From the NCBI GenBank assembly GCA_016795385.1, contig JAEUHI010000058.1, forward strand, positions 1-64,000: a stretch of 64,000 nucleotides of DNA, given 5' to 3'. The notes under the pieces were generated by a model. That model had not been told where the DNA came from. It saw only the letters and a list, made by a program, of their open reading frames with translations, and did no database searches. This document shows positions 1 to 8,820 of the stretch, piece by piece. This stretch comes from Verrucomicrobiales bacterium. Its GTDB lineage: Bacteria; Verrucomicrobiota; Verrucomicrobiia; Verrucomicrobiales; DEV007. Made by a program: the position numbers and the translations under genes. Numbering within the stretch: position 1 is the first letter of the stretch; every line of letters starts with the position of its first letter.

Positions 1-35
1 TGGTCGCGGTGCGCCTGAGCCGGTAGATTCGTCGG

Positions 36-260
36 ATGCCCACGAAGTCATCCCGAGGAGTGAAGGCGAGCCGCGTGAAGCGTGCCGAGTGCGAAAGTGT
101 CGAGTTTGCCGAGGTGGAGTTTTCCGCCCCCGTCGTGCCGCGGCTGGTGATCCGCTTCAGCGACGGGCTGTCGGTGCTTGTCGAAAATGAGCGTTCGATT
201 CCGTTGGCGGCCGCCTTCCTCGCCGAGTTTCGTCATCAGCGGAAGGGAGGTGGTCGATGA
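36..260 (+). CDS. IS66 accessory protein (TnpA-like, 74 aa)
   Basis: Small basic protein at the front of the IS66 operon, in the position of the IS66 TnpA/OrfA accessory protein. An in-frame TAG at 24-26 lies just upstream, so the ATG at 36 is the first possible start. Its last codons overlap the tnpB start in an ATGA arrangement (257-260), which suggests translational coupling. The role of this protein in IS66 is poorly understood; it is thought to be needed for transposition but is not the catalytic subunit. Identification rests on position, size and the C-terminal stretch typical of these proteins, not on a catalytic motif. It could be slightly longer if a non-ATG start is used, but the upstream stop limits this. 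Confidence 0.75.
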   Translation: MPTKSSRGVKASRVKRAECESVEFAEVEFSAPVVPRLVIRFSDGLSVLVENERSIPLAAAFLAEFRHQRKGGGR

Positions 261-619
261 TCTCGCTGGCCAATGCCGCCCTCAAGATCTACGTGGCCCT
301 CGAACCCTGCGACATGCGCAAGGGCTTCAACGGACTCTACGCCTCGGCCAGCCAGCACCTCCGCGAAGGCCGTCTCGGGGTCGACCAGCTCTTCGTCTTC
401 ATCAACAAGCGCAAGGACCGCGTCAAGCTGCTCTACTTCGACGGAACCGGCCTGTGGGTCGCGGCAAAACGACTCGAGCGTGGAAAATTTAGCTGGCCCG
501 CCCCGGAGAAGGGCCGGGCGAAGCTGCGCCTGCGTCCCGAGGCTCTGCAGATGCTGCTCGACGGCGTCGACCTGCGGGGAGCGACCCTGCGTCCGTGGTA
601 CGAGGGACCGAAGCCGTAA
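257..619 (+). CDS. tnpB: IS66 family insertion sequence element accessory protein TnpB
   Basis: A 120-residue protein of the IS66 Orf2 family (Pfam TnpB_IS66). The diagnostic N-terminal segment is present: CDMRKGFNGL near residues 18-27. So is the central VKLLYFDGTGLWVAAKRLE stretch and the C-terminal segment around LDGVDL. The start overlaps the stop of the accessory gene by 4 bp. The length is normal for the family (about 115-120 residues), so this subunit appears intact. TnpB is required for transposition of IS66-type elements together with the DDE transposase, though its biochemical role is not established. A 66-bp gap separates it from tnpC. Confidence 0.95.
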   Translation: MISLANAALKIYVALEPCDMRKGFNGLYASASQHLREGRLGVDQLFVFINKRKDRVKLLYFDGTGLWVAAKRLERGKFSWPAPEKGRAKLRLRPEALQMLLDGVDLRGATLRPWYEGPKP

Positions 620-685
620 GTAAAATCATCCCTTCCGCGACTGCGGACTTGCTCATTAATAGTGGCTTGTTAGGGTATCGGCGCG

Positions 686-2350
686 ATGGCCGACAATTTG
701 GAAGCGCTCGTGCAAAAGCTCCTTGCGAGAGTTGAACTGCTGGAAGCGGAGTTCGCCGCGGCCAAGCGCGAGATCACCCGCAAGGACCAGATCATCGCCG
801 CTTTGCAGCAGCGGCTCTTCGGCGCGAAGTCCGAGCGCTACGATCCCGACCAGGAGCAACTCGACTTCGGGGAGGACGTTCTGGGAAAGTTCGAGCCGTC
901 CTCTTCGAGCCCGGAAAGCGAAGGGGACGGGGCAAGGGCGGCAAATCCTGAGCGGAGGAGCAAGCGCGACCTACTCCCCCGCTGCCTGCGCGTCGAGGTC
1001 GACGAGGTCGTCATCCCCGAGGAAGTCCTCGCCGATCCCGGGTCCTACGTCGAAATCGGAGAGCTGCATCACGACGAGTTGGCCGTGCAAAAGGCAGAAC
1101 TGTTCTGGCGGCGCAAGATCCGCAAGAAGTTCAAAGCCAAAGACAACCGCGAGGCCGCGCCGGTGGTCGCCGCGGCGCCGCTGCCGAGCGTGCCCGGGAC
1201 GATGGCCGATCCCGGCCTGCTGGCCATGATCCTTGCCGACAAGTATGTCTACCACGATCCGCACTACCGTCAGTCGGCGCGCTTCCTCGCCCGCTTCGGA
1301 GCGGAGCTGAGCCGGCAGACGCTCAACGTGTGGACGCACGCCGCAGTCGCCCACCTCGAGCCCCTGCGCGCGGTCATCCAGGCCGAACTGCGAAAGGCCG
1401 AGGTCATCCAGATCGACGAATCGGAGCAGAGCGGAGATAGACTGCCGCAGGCAGCCCGAAGGGTGAGCTTAGCGAATCAAACGCCGATGGATTATCTCTC
1501 ACCCGGCATGGGACGGACCGCACAAGGCTACCTGTGGTGCTATCGCGACCCGGCCTGCGGGACGGTGGCCTTCGACTGGCGCCTTGGGCGCGGTCACGAA
1601 GGTCCACTGGAGTTCCTCGGATTGGATGACGCGGCGGTGAAGCCCTCGATCAAACTCATCCAATGCGACGGCTACAGCGCCTACGAGGCGCTCTCCAGGC
1701 GTTACCATGAGATCCGTCTCGGAGCCTGCCTCGCCCACATCCGGAGGAAGTTCTTCGAGGCGCGCGAGCAGTCGCCCGAAGTGGGCGACGCGATCTTGAA
1801 GCTCATCGGCAAGCTCTACCTCGTGGAGGCCTCGATGCGGGCCGGACCGCGTCGTCCCGACATCTGCCGCATCTTGATCCGCACCGGCCATGCGAGTCCG
1901 CACTTGAAGCAACTCAAAGAGAAGATCTTGTCCGAACACGGACGCCACCTTCCCAAAAGCAAACTCGGCGAGGCCCTCGACTACGCCCTCGGGCAGTGGG
2001 AGCAGTTCGAGCGCTATCTGAGCGAAGGCCGTCTCGACATCGACAACAATGCCGTAGAGAACCTCATCCGGCCCGCCAAGCTCGGGTTGAAAAACTACCT
2101 CTTCATTGGCAACGCCGAGGCCGGCCCAGCCAGCGCACTGCTCTACACCCTCATCGCGAACTGCCGCGAACAGCGCATCGATGCGGAACGATACTTCGAG
2201 GAGGCGCTGAGACGGATGCCGGTCAACGCCACTCAGGAGCAGGCCGCCGACCTGACGCCTGCGAAGCTCGCTCCTCTGATCCGCGAACTGCAACCGCAGC
2301 CGGCGTGGCGGGAGAAATCGACCAGTGTCAGTCAATCCGCAGCCGCTTGA
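686..2350 (+). CDS. tnpC: IS66 family DDE transposase (TnpC) with in-frame 60-bp insertion
   Basis: Catalytic transposase of the element, 554 residues. The N-terminus (about residues 3-60) is a leucine-rich coiled coil followed by the conserved RLFGAKSERY motif. The DDE residues can be placed at D244 (IQIDE), D328 (IQCDGYSAY) and E458 (DIDNNAVENLIRP). The C-terminal segment LGLKNYLFIGN is typical. The oddity lies right after D244-E245. The usual family sequence runs IDETPxDYLSPG, but here 20 extra residues (246-265, from bases 1421-1480) separate IDE from TPMDYLSPG. The reading frame is kept. Whether the enzyme is still active with this insertion next to a catalytic Asp is unknown. No other damage is visible, and the length without the insert (534) is normal. 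Confidence 0.93.
   Translation: MADNLEALVQKLLARVELLEAEFAAAKREITRKDQIIAALQQRLFGAKSERYDPDQEQLDFGEDVLGKFEPSSSSPESEGDGARAANPERRSKRDLLPRCLRVEVDEVVIPEEVLADPGSYVEIGELHHDELAVQKAELFWRRKIRKKFKAKDNREAAPVVAAAPLPSVPGTMADPGLLAMILADKYVYHDPHYRQSARFLARFGAELSRQTLNVWTHAAVAHLEPLRAVIQAELRKAEVIQIDESEQSGDRLPQAARRVSLANQTPMDYLSPGMGRTAQGYLWCYRDPACGTVAFDWRLGRGHEGPLEFLGLDDAAVKPSIKLIQCDGYSAYEALSRRYHEIRLGACLAHIRRKFFEAREQSPEVGDAILKLIGKLYLVEASMRAGPRRPDICRILIRTGHASPHLKQLKEKILSEHGRHLPKSKLGEALDYALGQWEQFERYLSEGRLDIDNNAVENLIRPAKLGLKNYLFIGNAEAGPASALLYTLIANCREQRIDAERYFEEALRRMPVNATQEQAADLTPAKLAPLIRELQPQPAWREKSTSVSQSAAA
1421..1480 (+). repeat. 60-bp palindrome-containing in-frame insert in tnpC
   Basis: Exactly 60 bp with no counterpart in the IS66 family sequence, placed between the codons for the catalytic ID-E and the following T-P. 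It contains a hairpin CTGCC-gca-GGCAG (1442-1454) and a second small stem CCC-gaa-GGG (1455-1463). The hexamer CGAATC occurs at the left edge (1417-1422) and the right edge (1473-1478). The insert encodes 20 residues without a stop. This resembles Rickettsia-type palindromic elements, which insert in frame into genes, but I see no second copy in this window. Confidence 0.6.
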
Positions 2351-2388
2351 ACGGCGATCCGGCGCGGGGTCGAGTTATTGACGCTTAC

Positions 2389-2651
2389 CCTTCTCCGGTC
2401 CCGTCGAGTGGGATCTCGCCTCGATCGCCTGGAACGCCCTCCACCTCGACGACGAGCCTGCCAAAGCCGCGGCGATTCTGGATGCCTATCGCGACGCGGG
2501 CGGGAGCTGCGACGAAGCCGCCTTTCAACCAAGCCTCATCGGTCGCGCCGCCTCGATGGTCTCGTGGTATCCCGTGCTGTATCCCGACGCGGGGCCGGAA
2601 CGCCTGGAGAAGCTCGCGAGGCGGTTGCGGTGGTTGGAGGATTTGGGGTGA
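2389..2651 (+). pseudogene. 3' remnant of aminoglycoside phosphotransferase (APH)-family gene, cut by IS66
   Basis: Starting directly at the IS66 right end, one frame (codons in phase with 2403) stays open to a TGA at 2649-2651. It encodes about 85 residues of well-behaved protein: a GPVEWDLASIAWNALHLD segment, then an alanine-rich helix, and a C-terminus ending RRLRWLEDLG. The GPxEWDLA pattern is the segment that follows the DFE/DFG-like Mg-binding motif in APH/phosphotransferase-family kinases (PF01636), so the lost part would carry the ATP-binding and catalytic residues. No start codon or promoter is present in the remnant. The substrate of the original enzyme cannot be inferred. The 5' part should lie upstream of the window beyond the IS left end. 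Confidence 0.7.
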
Positions 2652-2675
2652 GGGGGGCTACGAATGATTGGAAGG

Positions 2676-5600
2676 TCACCTTAGCAGAATACGGGCGGTA
2701 GCCCTGTCGATTAGCGTGGCATCTACTTCGGAAGACACTGAGATTGGGATTGGAACGGGTGTTTTCGGGTGACGATTACCGCGTGAGCTGGATCTTTGTG
2801 GCCTCCTCTTTTCTGGCGTGATGGCCGATGTGAGCAACAGCGGATTGTCATTTCGGGAGAGCGGAGCTGTTCGAAACGTTCCGGTTTTGATGCTTGCAGT
2901 GAGGTTTGAGGAATTTGATCCGTTTGTCGGCCTTCCGAAGAACTGAGCGGAAAAAAACCTTGAGGTGACTCCACCTTTCACTCTCAGGGTATCCGGAATC
3001 GTCCCTTGATTTGAAATCAAGAAGTATGCGGAGACTCTGCGGGCATTCCGGGAGATCACGTCGATTGATTGGAGTTGAGGCAAAAAGATGCCTGTACCTG
3101 TCATTCTGCCAATTGCTCCACCCACGGCAATGTCTGGACGTGAGAAAACGTCAACCGTCGCGTCAAGGGTGATCTCGTAATCTTGTATTTCAACGCCAGT
3201 CGTTTGCGGCGTAAGTTCGAGAAAATAGTTCCCGGGCTCGAGGAACTTTTCGATCTGATTTCCGGATGCGATTGTTTGTTGGAAAAGGATGCTCCCGGAT
3301 TCGTCTCGAAGCCTTGCTTCAAAAACCGAGGCCGTGGTGGAGAACAGAACCACCGATCGATTTGGGATCACAAAATTGAAGCTTTGTGGGTTTCCGATCA
3401 CGCTCGTCCGTTCAAGAACTGCCTTACCGTCGAGAAATTCAATTTCATTTTCGCCGACCACAATTCGGCTGCCGACGGGAGCGCTGTTGTACCAGGCGGT
3501 GTTACCGCTTTGATAGGCGGCAATGGTGACGGGTCCGGGCGCGGTAGCTATCAAGAATCCACCAGCCAGTACGGCAGGTCCAGAAACAGAAAAGCTCAAC
3601 GGGAGTCCGCTCTTGGGAACCGAGGGAAGAGGGATCTTCTGACCCGCCTGTACGGTTGAAGCAACGTTCCAAGCGATCGGTTGGGATTCCGGATATGGCC
3701 AGGCTCGTCGCGGTTCATCAATGGCTACAGTAATCGCCATGGAACCGGATATAGTTCCCCAAGTCCAGATACTGCCATCGGCAAGGAACGCTGCGGAGAT
3801 CCTTTGACCCAGCGAACCGGGCAGTGACTCCCAGATCCCCTCGTTTGAGATTAAGCGTGGACTATTGAACCAGAGGTTCAAGTCTGGACTCACTTGTCGC
3901 CCCTCATTGTTTCCCCATCCCCATAAAGTTCCATCCTCCCGGATCGCGAGGCAATGATTGGGGCCGCAAGCTGCCGCTTTCCAACCGGTCGCTGACGGGA
4001 TCATGGTCGGTACGCCTATATTGCTTGAAGTTCCCAAGCCGAGTTGACCGCTGTGGTTGAGGCCCCAGCTCCACAATGTGCCATCGGTGCGGAGGGCAAG
4101 CGAAAAGTAGGATCCGCAGTGAATGCTCGCCCAATCTTGGCTTGAGCCAATTTGTGCGGGGGACGCGCGATGGCTGGTCGACGTGCCGTGGCCGAGTATG
4201 CCTGAATTTCCATCATTCCCCCAACTCCACAGACTGCCGTCTTTCTTGATTGCGACGGTATGGACATTTCCACAGGCTACCGATGCCCAGTCTGTGCCGG
4301 TGCCAATTCTTGTCGGAACGATTTGATCTATCGTGGTTCCGTTGCCCAACTGTCCGTAGGTATTTGCTCCCCATGCCCAAAGACTTCCGTCTGACTTGAT
4401 TGCCACGGTATGGCTCTCCCCGCATGAGATCCATTCCCAGTCTGCGGAGGAGTCGACCAACCCAGGTGTCGAGCGATTTGCGACGCTTGTTCCTCCTAGT
4501 TGTCCTTTTTGATTGTTCCCCCAACTCCAGAGAGTTCCGTCATTAGACAGGGCAACTGTATGGGAGTGGCCGCATGAGACGGATCTCCAGTGCGATTCAA
4601 CGCCGACCCTGGCCAAGTCTTCCCGGCCAAGAGTGCCTTCAAATCCGGCCTGGCCTTTGCCATTGGCTCCCCAGGTCCAAAGTTCTCCGTTGTTGGAAAT
4701 GATGGCTCCATGTTCCCATCCGAAAGCGGCTGATATCCAATTGAACCTATCCACGGTTCCAAGCAATTCCGGCGTGTCAGGGGGACTGGTCTTGTTGAGT
4801 TGCTGGATGTAATGGTTCCCCCATGTCCAAAGGGTCCCATCTGCGCTCAGCGCGGCTGTGTCGCGAGCGCCGCAAACAACGGAAACGAAGCGCATTGATG
4901 TTCCGATTCGGACTGGGGATGGCCGGGAAACCAGAGTTCCGTCACCGAGCTGTCCGAATTCATTGCTCCCCCACGTCCACAAGGATCCGTCGCTCTTGAT
5001 TGCCGCAGTATGGCGTTCTCCGCATGCGACAACCAACCAGTCACTGTCGTTTCCCATCCTGGTAGGCGTGCTTTTGGCGCTCGTGCCGCCATCTCCTAGC
5101 TGACCATACGTATTGCCCCCCCATAGCCATAGACTACCGTCGCTCTTTATGCCCGCTGAATGAAAGACATTGGAGGCGATGGAGTTCCAGTCATCCGAAT
5201 TGCCAATCTGTGCAGGAGTATTTCGGATGGATTGCGTGTCGCCGAGCCGTCCCGAGGAGTTATGTCCCCAACTCCAGATGGTTCCATCCTCCCGCATTGC
5301 AAGGGTGTGAAATTGTGCGGAAGCTACTGATGCCCAGTTCGAATCGGTCCCCACTTGGACCGGCGTATTGGGAGGGATGACGTTACCAAGCCCCAATTGT
5401 CCAAAGCTCGCCATTCCTGAGCCCCAGGCCCAAAGGGTCCCGTCTGTACGAATCGCCATTGAGTAAAGATTGCCGCTGCTGACGCTAGCCCAATTTGAGT
5501 CCGTTCCCACTTGGATGGGAGAGCTTCGATCGGTTGTTGTGCCATCTCCAAGCTGTCCGCTTCCATTGTCGCCCCATGCCCAAAGGGTGCCGTCTTGGCG

Positions 5601-6107
5601 TATTGCGAGTGTGTGTGACCCACTGGTGGAGATGAATGCCCAGTTTGAATCGGTTTCGAACTGTCGCAGAGAGTTTCTGGTTGACCAAATCGTGCTGTCC
5701 GCCCGTAACCCGAAGAAACCGCGTCCACCTGGGCCAGCTGAAATCTGCTCGAAGCGCTTTGAGTGATCAGCAACGATAAACGAGCGGTAAACGTCGGGTG
5801 CAGCGTCAAAGTTTTGGTTCCCGGGCTGGCTCGCCCTGACAGTTATCGAACCGGGAGTGCCTGTCAGGCTGAGTAAATTTCCTGCAATGGTCGCGACGTC
5901 GGTTCCTCCGACTACGGTCAGTATCACCTCAAGACCGCTCGTGGCGTTCGCTTGTAATTCGATCGGAGGTGCGTTCGTGGTCTGATCATGGATATTGGAG
6001 AAGCTGATCGTTTGAGGGGTGCCTGCTGATGCAAAAATCATTGTTCCGAGCGACAGTGCCGAGAAAATCGTGGCGCGAAGTCCATGAATTTGGGCGTTTG
6101 GCATCAT
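2676..6107 (-). CDS. Large exported RCC1-repeat protein (beta-propeller) with verrucomicrobial C-terminal domain
   Basis: 1143 residues. An N-terminal signal peptide (hydrophobic segment about residues 12-28, cleavage likely near ASA-GTP) is followed by one Ig-like/MBG-type domain (about 30-110). Then come about thirteen RCC1-type repeats with the core pattern SDGSLWxWGxNxxGQLGDGT, enough for about two seven-bladed propellers. Next is a second Ig-like segment (about 800-870), a segment resembling pre-peptidase C-terminal beta domains, and a C-terminal domain ending in basic residues and a TLIDRATARI motif. Similar C-termini are common on large secreted Verrucomicrobiota proteins, but their role is unknown. 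No enzymatic motif is visible; a cell-surface binding or adhesion role is inference. GC content and codon use are clearly lower (near 50% by eye) than in the flanking genes. Two adjacent ATG codons mark the start (6102-6107). Confidence 0.88.
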   Translation of the reverse strand: MMPNAQIHGLRATIFSALSLGTMIFASAGTPQTISFSNIHDQTTNAPPIELQANATSGLEVILTVVGGTDVATIAGNLLSLTGTPGSITVRASQPGNQNFDAAPDVYRSFIVADHSKRFEQISAGPGGRGFFGLRADSTIWSTRNSLRQFETDSNWAFISTSGSHTLAIRQDGTLWAWGDNGSGQLGDGTTTDRSSPIQVGTDSNWASVSSGNLYSMAIRTDGTLWAWGSGMASFGQLGLGNVIPPNTPVQVGTDSNWASVASAQFHTLAMREDGTIWSWGHNSSGRLGDTQSIRNTPAQIGNSDDWNSIASNVFHSAGIKSDGSLWLWGGNTYGQLGDGGTSAKSTPTRMGNDSDWLVVACGERHTAAIKSDGSLWTWGSNEFGQLGDGTLVSRPSPVRIGTSMRFVSVVCGARDTAALSADGTLWTWGNHYIQQLNKTSPPDTPELLGTVDRFNWISAAFGWEHGAIISNNGELWTWGANGKGQAGFEGTLGREDLARVGVESHWRSVSCGHSHTVALSNDGTLWSWGNNQKGQLGGTSVANRSTPGLVDSSADWEWISCGESHTVAIKSDGSLWAWGANTYGQLGNGTTIDQIVPTRIGTGTDWASVACGNVHTVAIKKDGSLWSWGNDGNSGILGHGTSTSHRASPAQIGSSQDWASIHCGSYFSLALRTDGTLWSWGLNHSGQLGLGTSSNIGVPTMIPSATGWKAAACGPNHCLAIREDGTLWGWGNNEGRQVSPDLNLWFNSPRLISNEGIWESLPGSLGQRISAAFLADGSIWTWGTISGSMAITVAIDEPRRAWPYPESQPIAWNVASTVQAGQKIPLPSVPKSGLPLSFSVSGPAVLAGGFLIATAPGPVTIAAYQSGNTAWYNSAPVGSRIVVGENEIEFLDGKAVLERTSVIGNPQSFNFVIPNRSVVLFSTTASVFEARLRDESGSILFQQTIASGNQIEKFLEPGNYFLELTPQTTGVEIQDYEITLDATVDVFSRPDIAVGGAIGRMTGTGIFLPQLQSIDVISRNARRVSAYFLISNQGTIPDTLRVKGGVTSRFFSAQFFGRPTNGSNSSNLTASIKTGTFRTAPLSRNDNPLLLTSAITPEKRRPQRSSSRGNRHPKTPVPIPISVSSEVDATLIDRATARILLR

Positions 6108-6234
6108 TGTTGCGAATTCGGAAGGGGGGGAGCGGTGAGATTGGATTGTCGCCGAGCTTCATGTCAATCTCAAACTGCGTTTTAAGTCTCGTTTCGTTGT
6201 TCTATTGCCCTGTGTGCGTTCCACTTACGGGCCC

Positions 6235-8820
6235 TCACCTCCCCACCTTCCTCTGCATCTCCCGATACAACCTCTCAATCGCCTCCTCGGGCGACTCCAT
6301 CATCAGGCTCTCGCGGATCTTGCTCGCATACAGCCCGAAGGCGAAGGGTGAGACGGCGGGGACTTCGACGAGTTCCCACTCCATCGCGTGGGCCTCGTGG
6401 AGGAAGGCGACGGCGCGGTCGAGATCGAGGAAGGTGTGTTTGGCCTCGTGCACGGCCTGCTCGAGGAGGGGATGATCGGGTTCGTGTTTCGCGAGCACCT
6501 GGTAGAGCAGGTCGGCGCTCCAGCGGATCTGGCGCACGGTGCGTTCGCCGCCGGTGACGTTGCGAGGGATCATCAGTCCCGTCTGGGCGATGCCGGAGAA
6601 CTGCCACTTCACGAGCTGGGAATCGACGAGGGCGGTGTGGAGGATCTCCCCGGCTCCCTCGGCGGAGAAGAGCTCGCGCCATTCGGCGACGCCGAGATCC
6701 TGGAAGCGCCGGACGGTGAGGAGAAAGCCGTAGTCGTCGATGGTGACAAGGGCGTTGCCGCCGACGGCGTCCTTGAGCCGTTTCACGAGGATGCGCGAAA
6801 GGGCGTCGTTGGCGCTGCGGCCGATGAGGCTGTGGAAGAAAAAACAGACGCGCTCGCCGTCCTCGTTTTCCTCGTCGTCGGGCAGGTAACGTTCGATGAG
6901 GAAACGGCGTTCCGTGGGGATGCGTGAGATGAGGGCCTGCGTCGTGAAGTGATCGAGGATGGCGGCGGCGTTGGTGTGCGAGATCGACCATTCCTCGACG
7001 AGCCAATCGGCGATGGTCTCGGGATCTTCGCGGCGGACGTGGAGCCGGTCGTCGATCTCGGTGCGCAGGGCGGCGACAGCGCGGGCCATGCCGGAGGCGA
7101 GGGGCATCTTGTTCGCATTCCAACTCGGCACGGTGGGGAGACGGCCCTTGGCTTCCTCGACGAGGACCGCGGCGGGCGAACTCTCGACGAGCCTCACGGT
7201 GCGGCCGGCGAGCACGAAGACATCGCCGGTCTTGAGTCCTTTCACGAAACTCTCCTCGACGGAGCCGAGGCGGCGGCGTTTCAGCATCACCTTCACCATG
7301 CCGTCGGCGTGGATCGTGCCGATGTTGACGAGGTAATCGCGCTCGACCTTTTTCGAAACGGTGTGGTAGCGGCCGTCGCGCTCGACGATCTTGCCGAAGG
7401 TCTCGCGGTATTGGCCGCGCAGGGATTTGCCGCCGCCCTCGAGGTAATCGACGAGTCTTTCGAGTGCCCCGCGGTCGAGCTGGCGGAAGGGGTAAGCACC
7501 GCGCAGGACGGCGAGGGCTTCCTCGATGGTGACGCCGCCGTCCATCGCCATGCCGACGAAGTGTTGCACGATCACATCGGGGGCGAACTCGAGGATCTTC
7601 ACCGGATCGAGCCGGCGCTCGTGGGCGAGGCGGGCGCAGACGAGGCATTCGATGAGGTCGTTGATGTTCGTCGCGACGAGGACGCCGTGGCTGACCTGGT
7701 CGATCGAGTGTCCCGAGCGTCCGACGCGCTGGAGGGCGCGCGAGATGCCCTTGGGCGTGCTGATCATCACGACGGTGTCGATGTGGCCGATGTCGATGCC
7801 GAGCTCGAGGCTGGTGGAGCAGACCACGGCGCGCAGGTCGCCGGCCTTGAGCCGGTCCTCGACCTCCTGGCGGATGTCGCGGTCGAGCGAGGAATGGTGG
7901 CATTCGATCGCGTCGGCGAGGGCGGGCAGGGCGAGCTTGAGCCGGTGGGTGATGCGCTCGGCGCCGGACCGCGTGTTCGTGAAGAGCAGGGTGGTGCGAT
8001 TCCGCTCGACGATCCCGGCCATGTCGGTGATGACGCGCGAAGCGGTGTAGCCGGCGGGCGGGTAGGCGTGCTTGCGCAGCGGCGTGAGCACCTCGATGAG
8101 GGAGCGGCGTCCGGTCGCGACCTCGTGGATCTGCGGCATCGGTCCCGATCCGCCGAGAAAGGCGGCGACGGTCTCGAGCGGCGCGACGGTGGCGGAAAGA
8201 CCGATGCGGCAAAGGGGTGTGATGGGTGGTTGGTCAGGATCCCGGAAACGGCGGAGATGCTCGAGCCGTTCGAGCGAGACGCTGAGGTGGGTACCGCGTT
8301 TGTTTTCGGCGAAGGCGTGCAGTTCGTCGACGATGACGAAGTCGCAGCGGGCGAGGGCCTCGCGGAATCCGGATTGGGGGAGGAGAATGGCGAGGCTCTC
8401 CGGCGTCGTCACGAGAATGTGGGGCGGTTTGCGGCGTTGCTTTTGCCGCTCCGCCGCGCTCGTGTCGCCGGTGCGGAGCCCGACGGTGATGATGCCGTCG
8501 AGACCGAGTCCGGCGAGGGGCTCGTGGAGATTTTTGCGGATGTCGTAGGCGAGGGCGCGCAGTGGCGAGACGTAGAGACAGCGGACGCCCTCGGGCCGCA
8601 GGCGGCCCTCGTGATGCTCGCGGGCGAGGCGGTCGATGATGCCGAGGAAGCCGGAGAGCGTTTTCCCCGATCCCGTGGGCGAGGAGAGCAGCACCGATCG
8701 TCCCGCCGCGATGTCGGGGATGCAGAGGCGCTGCCCGTCGGTGGGACGCCCGAAACGCTCCCGGAACCACGCCGCCGTGGACGGGTGGAGGGATTCAAAA
8801 AAGGCGTCGTCGGTGTCCAC
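6235..8820 (-). CDS. Lhr-family DEAD/DEAH-box ATP-dependent helicase
   Basis: Superfamily 2 helicase of the large helicase-related (Lhr) core type. From the chosen start, Walker A SPTGSGKT lies at residues 47-54. It is followed by motif Ia (SPLRALAYD), motif Ib (TTPESLAILL), the DExH motif as VDELHAF, motif III (LSATV), and motifs V/VI (STSLELGIDIGHID, QRVGRSGH). The C-terminal region after the RecA domains matches the Lhr winged-helix/DUF4145-like section in general layout. About 860 residues is typical of the Lhr core. The frame stays open to 8937, but that 5' extension runs through palindromic repeat DNA, so I prefer the GTG at 8818-8820. That start precedes the conserved FHPxxxxWFRERFG region. 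Lhr proteins are 3'-5' DNA translocases linked to DNA repair; no ligase or nuclease partner is adjacent here. Confidence 0.9.
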   Translation of the reverse strand: MDTDDAFFESLHPSTAAWFRERFGRPTDGQRLCIPDIAAGRSVLLSSPTGSGKTLSGFLGIIDRLAREHHEGRLRPEGVRCLYVSPLRALAYDIRKNLHEPLAGLGLDGIITVGLRTGDTSAAERQKQRRKPPHILVTTPESLAILLPQSGFREALARCDFVIVDELHAFAENKRGTHLSVSLERLEHLRRFRDPDQPPITPLCRIGLSATVAPLETVAAFLGGSGPMPQIHEVATGRRSLIEVLTPLRKHAYPPAGYTASRVITDMAGIVERNRTTLLFTNTRSGAERITHRLKLALPALADAIECHHSSLDRDIRQEVEDRLKAGDLRAVVCSTSLELGIDIGHIDTVVMISTPKGISRALQRVGRSGHSIDQVSHGVLVATNINDLIECLVCARLAHERRLDPVKILEFAPDVIVQHFVGMAMDGGVTIEEALAVLRGAYPFRQLDRGALERLVDYLEGGGKSLRGQYRETFGKIVERDGRYHTVSKKVERDYLVNIGTIHADGMVKVMLKRRRLGSVEESFVKGLKTGDVFVLAGRTVRLVESSPAAVLVEEAKGRLPTVPSWNANKMPLASGMARAVAALRTEIDDRLHVRREDPETIADWLVEEWSISHTNAAAILDHFTTQALISRIPTERRFLIERYLPDDEENEDGERVCFFFHSLIGRSANDALSRILVKRLKDAVGGNALVTIDDYGFLLTVRRFQDLGVAEWRELFSAEGAGEILHTALVDSQLVKWQFSGIAQTGLMIPRNVTGGERTVRQIRWSADLLYQVLAKHEPDHPLLEQAVHEAKHTFLDLDRAVAFLHEAHAMEWELVEVPAVSPFAFGLYASKIRESLMMESPEEAIERLYREMQRKVGR

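Larger units (their letters stand above)
1..2388 (+). mobile_element. IS66-family insertion sequence, left end outside window
   Basis: The element carries the three-gene IS66 set: a small accessory ORF, TnpB (IS66 Orf2) and a DDE transposase TnpC. The right end is visible. Read on the minus strand, the terminal sequence begins GTAAGCG (plus-strand cgcttac at 2382-2388), which is the typical IS66 terminus. The 8 bp immediately outside (2389-2396) should be one copy of the target-site duplication. No matching terminus is seen near position 1, so the left inverted repeat lies upstream of the window. The element has interrupted a phosphotransferase-like gene, whose 3' remnant follows directly. 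Family assignment is secure; the exact outer boundary is inferred from one end only. Confidence 0.9.

Noticed and set aside
2676..2830. Frameshifted C-terminus of the RCC1 protein
   Set aside because: The basic, low-complexity end looked wrong at first, but a TLIDRATARI ending after a Lys/Arg-rich stretch is normal for this secreted-protein C-terminal domain, so the frame is probably correct.
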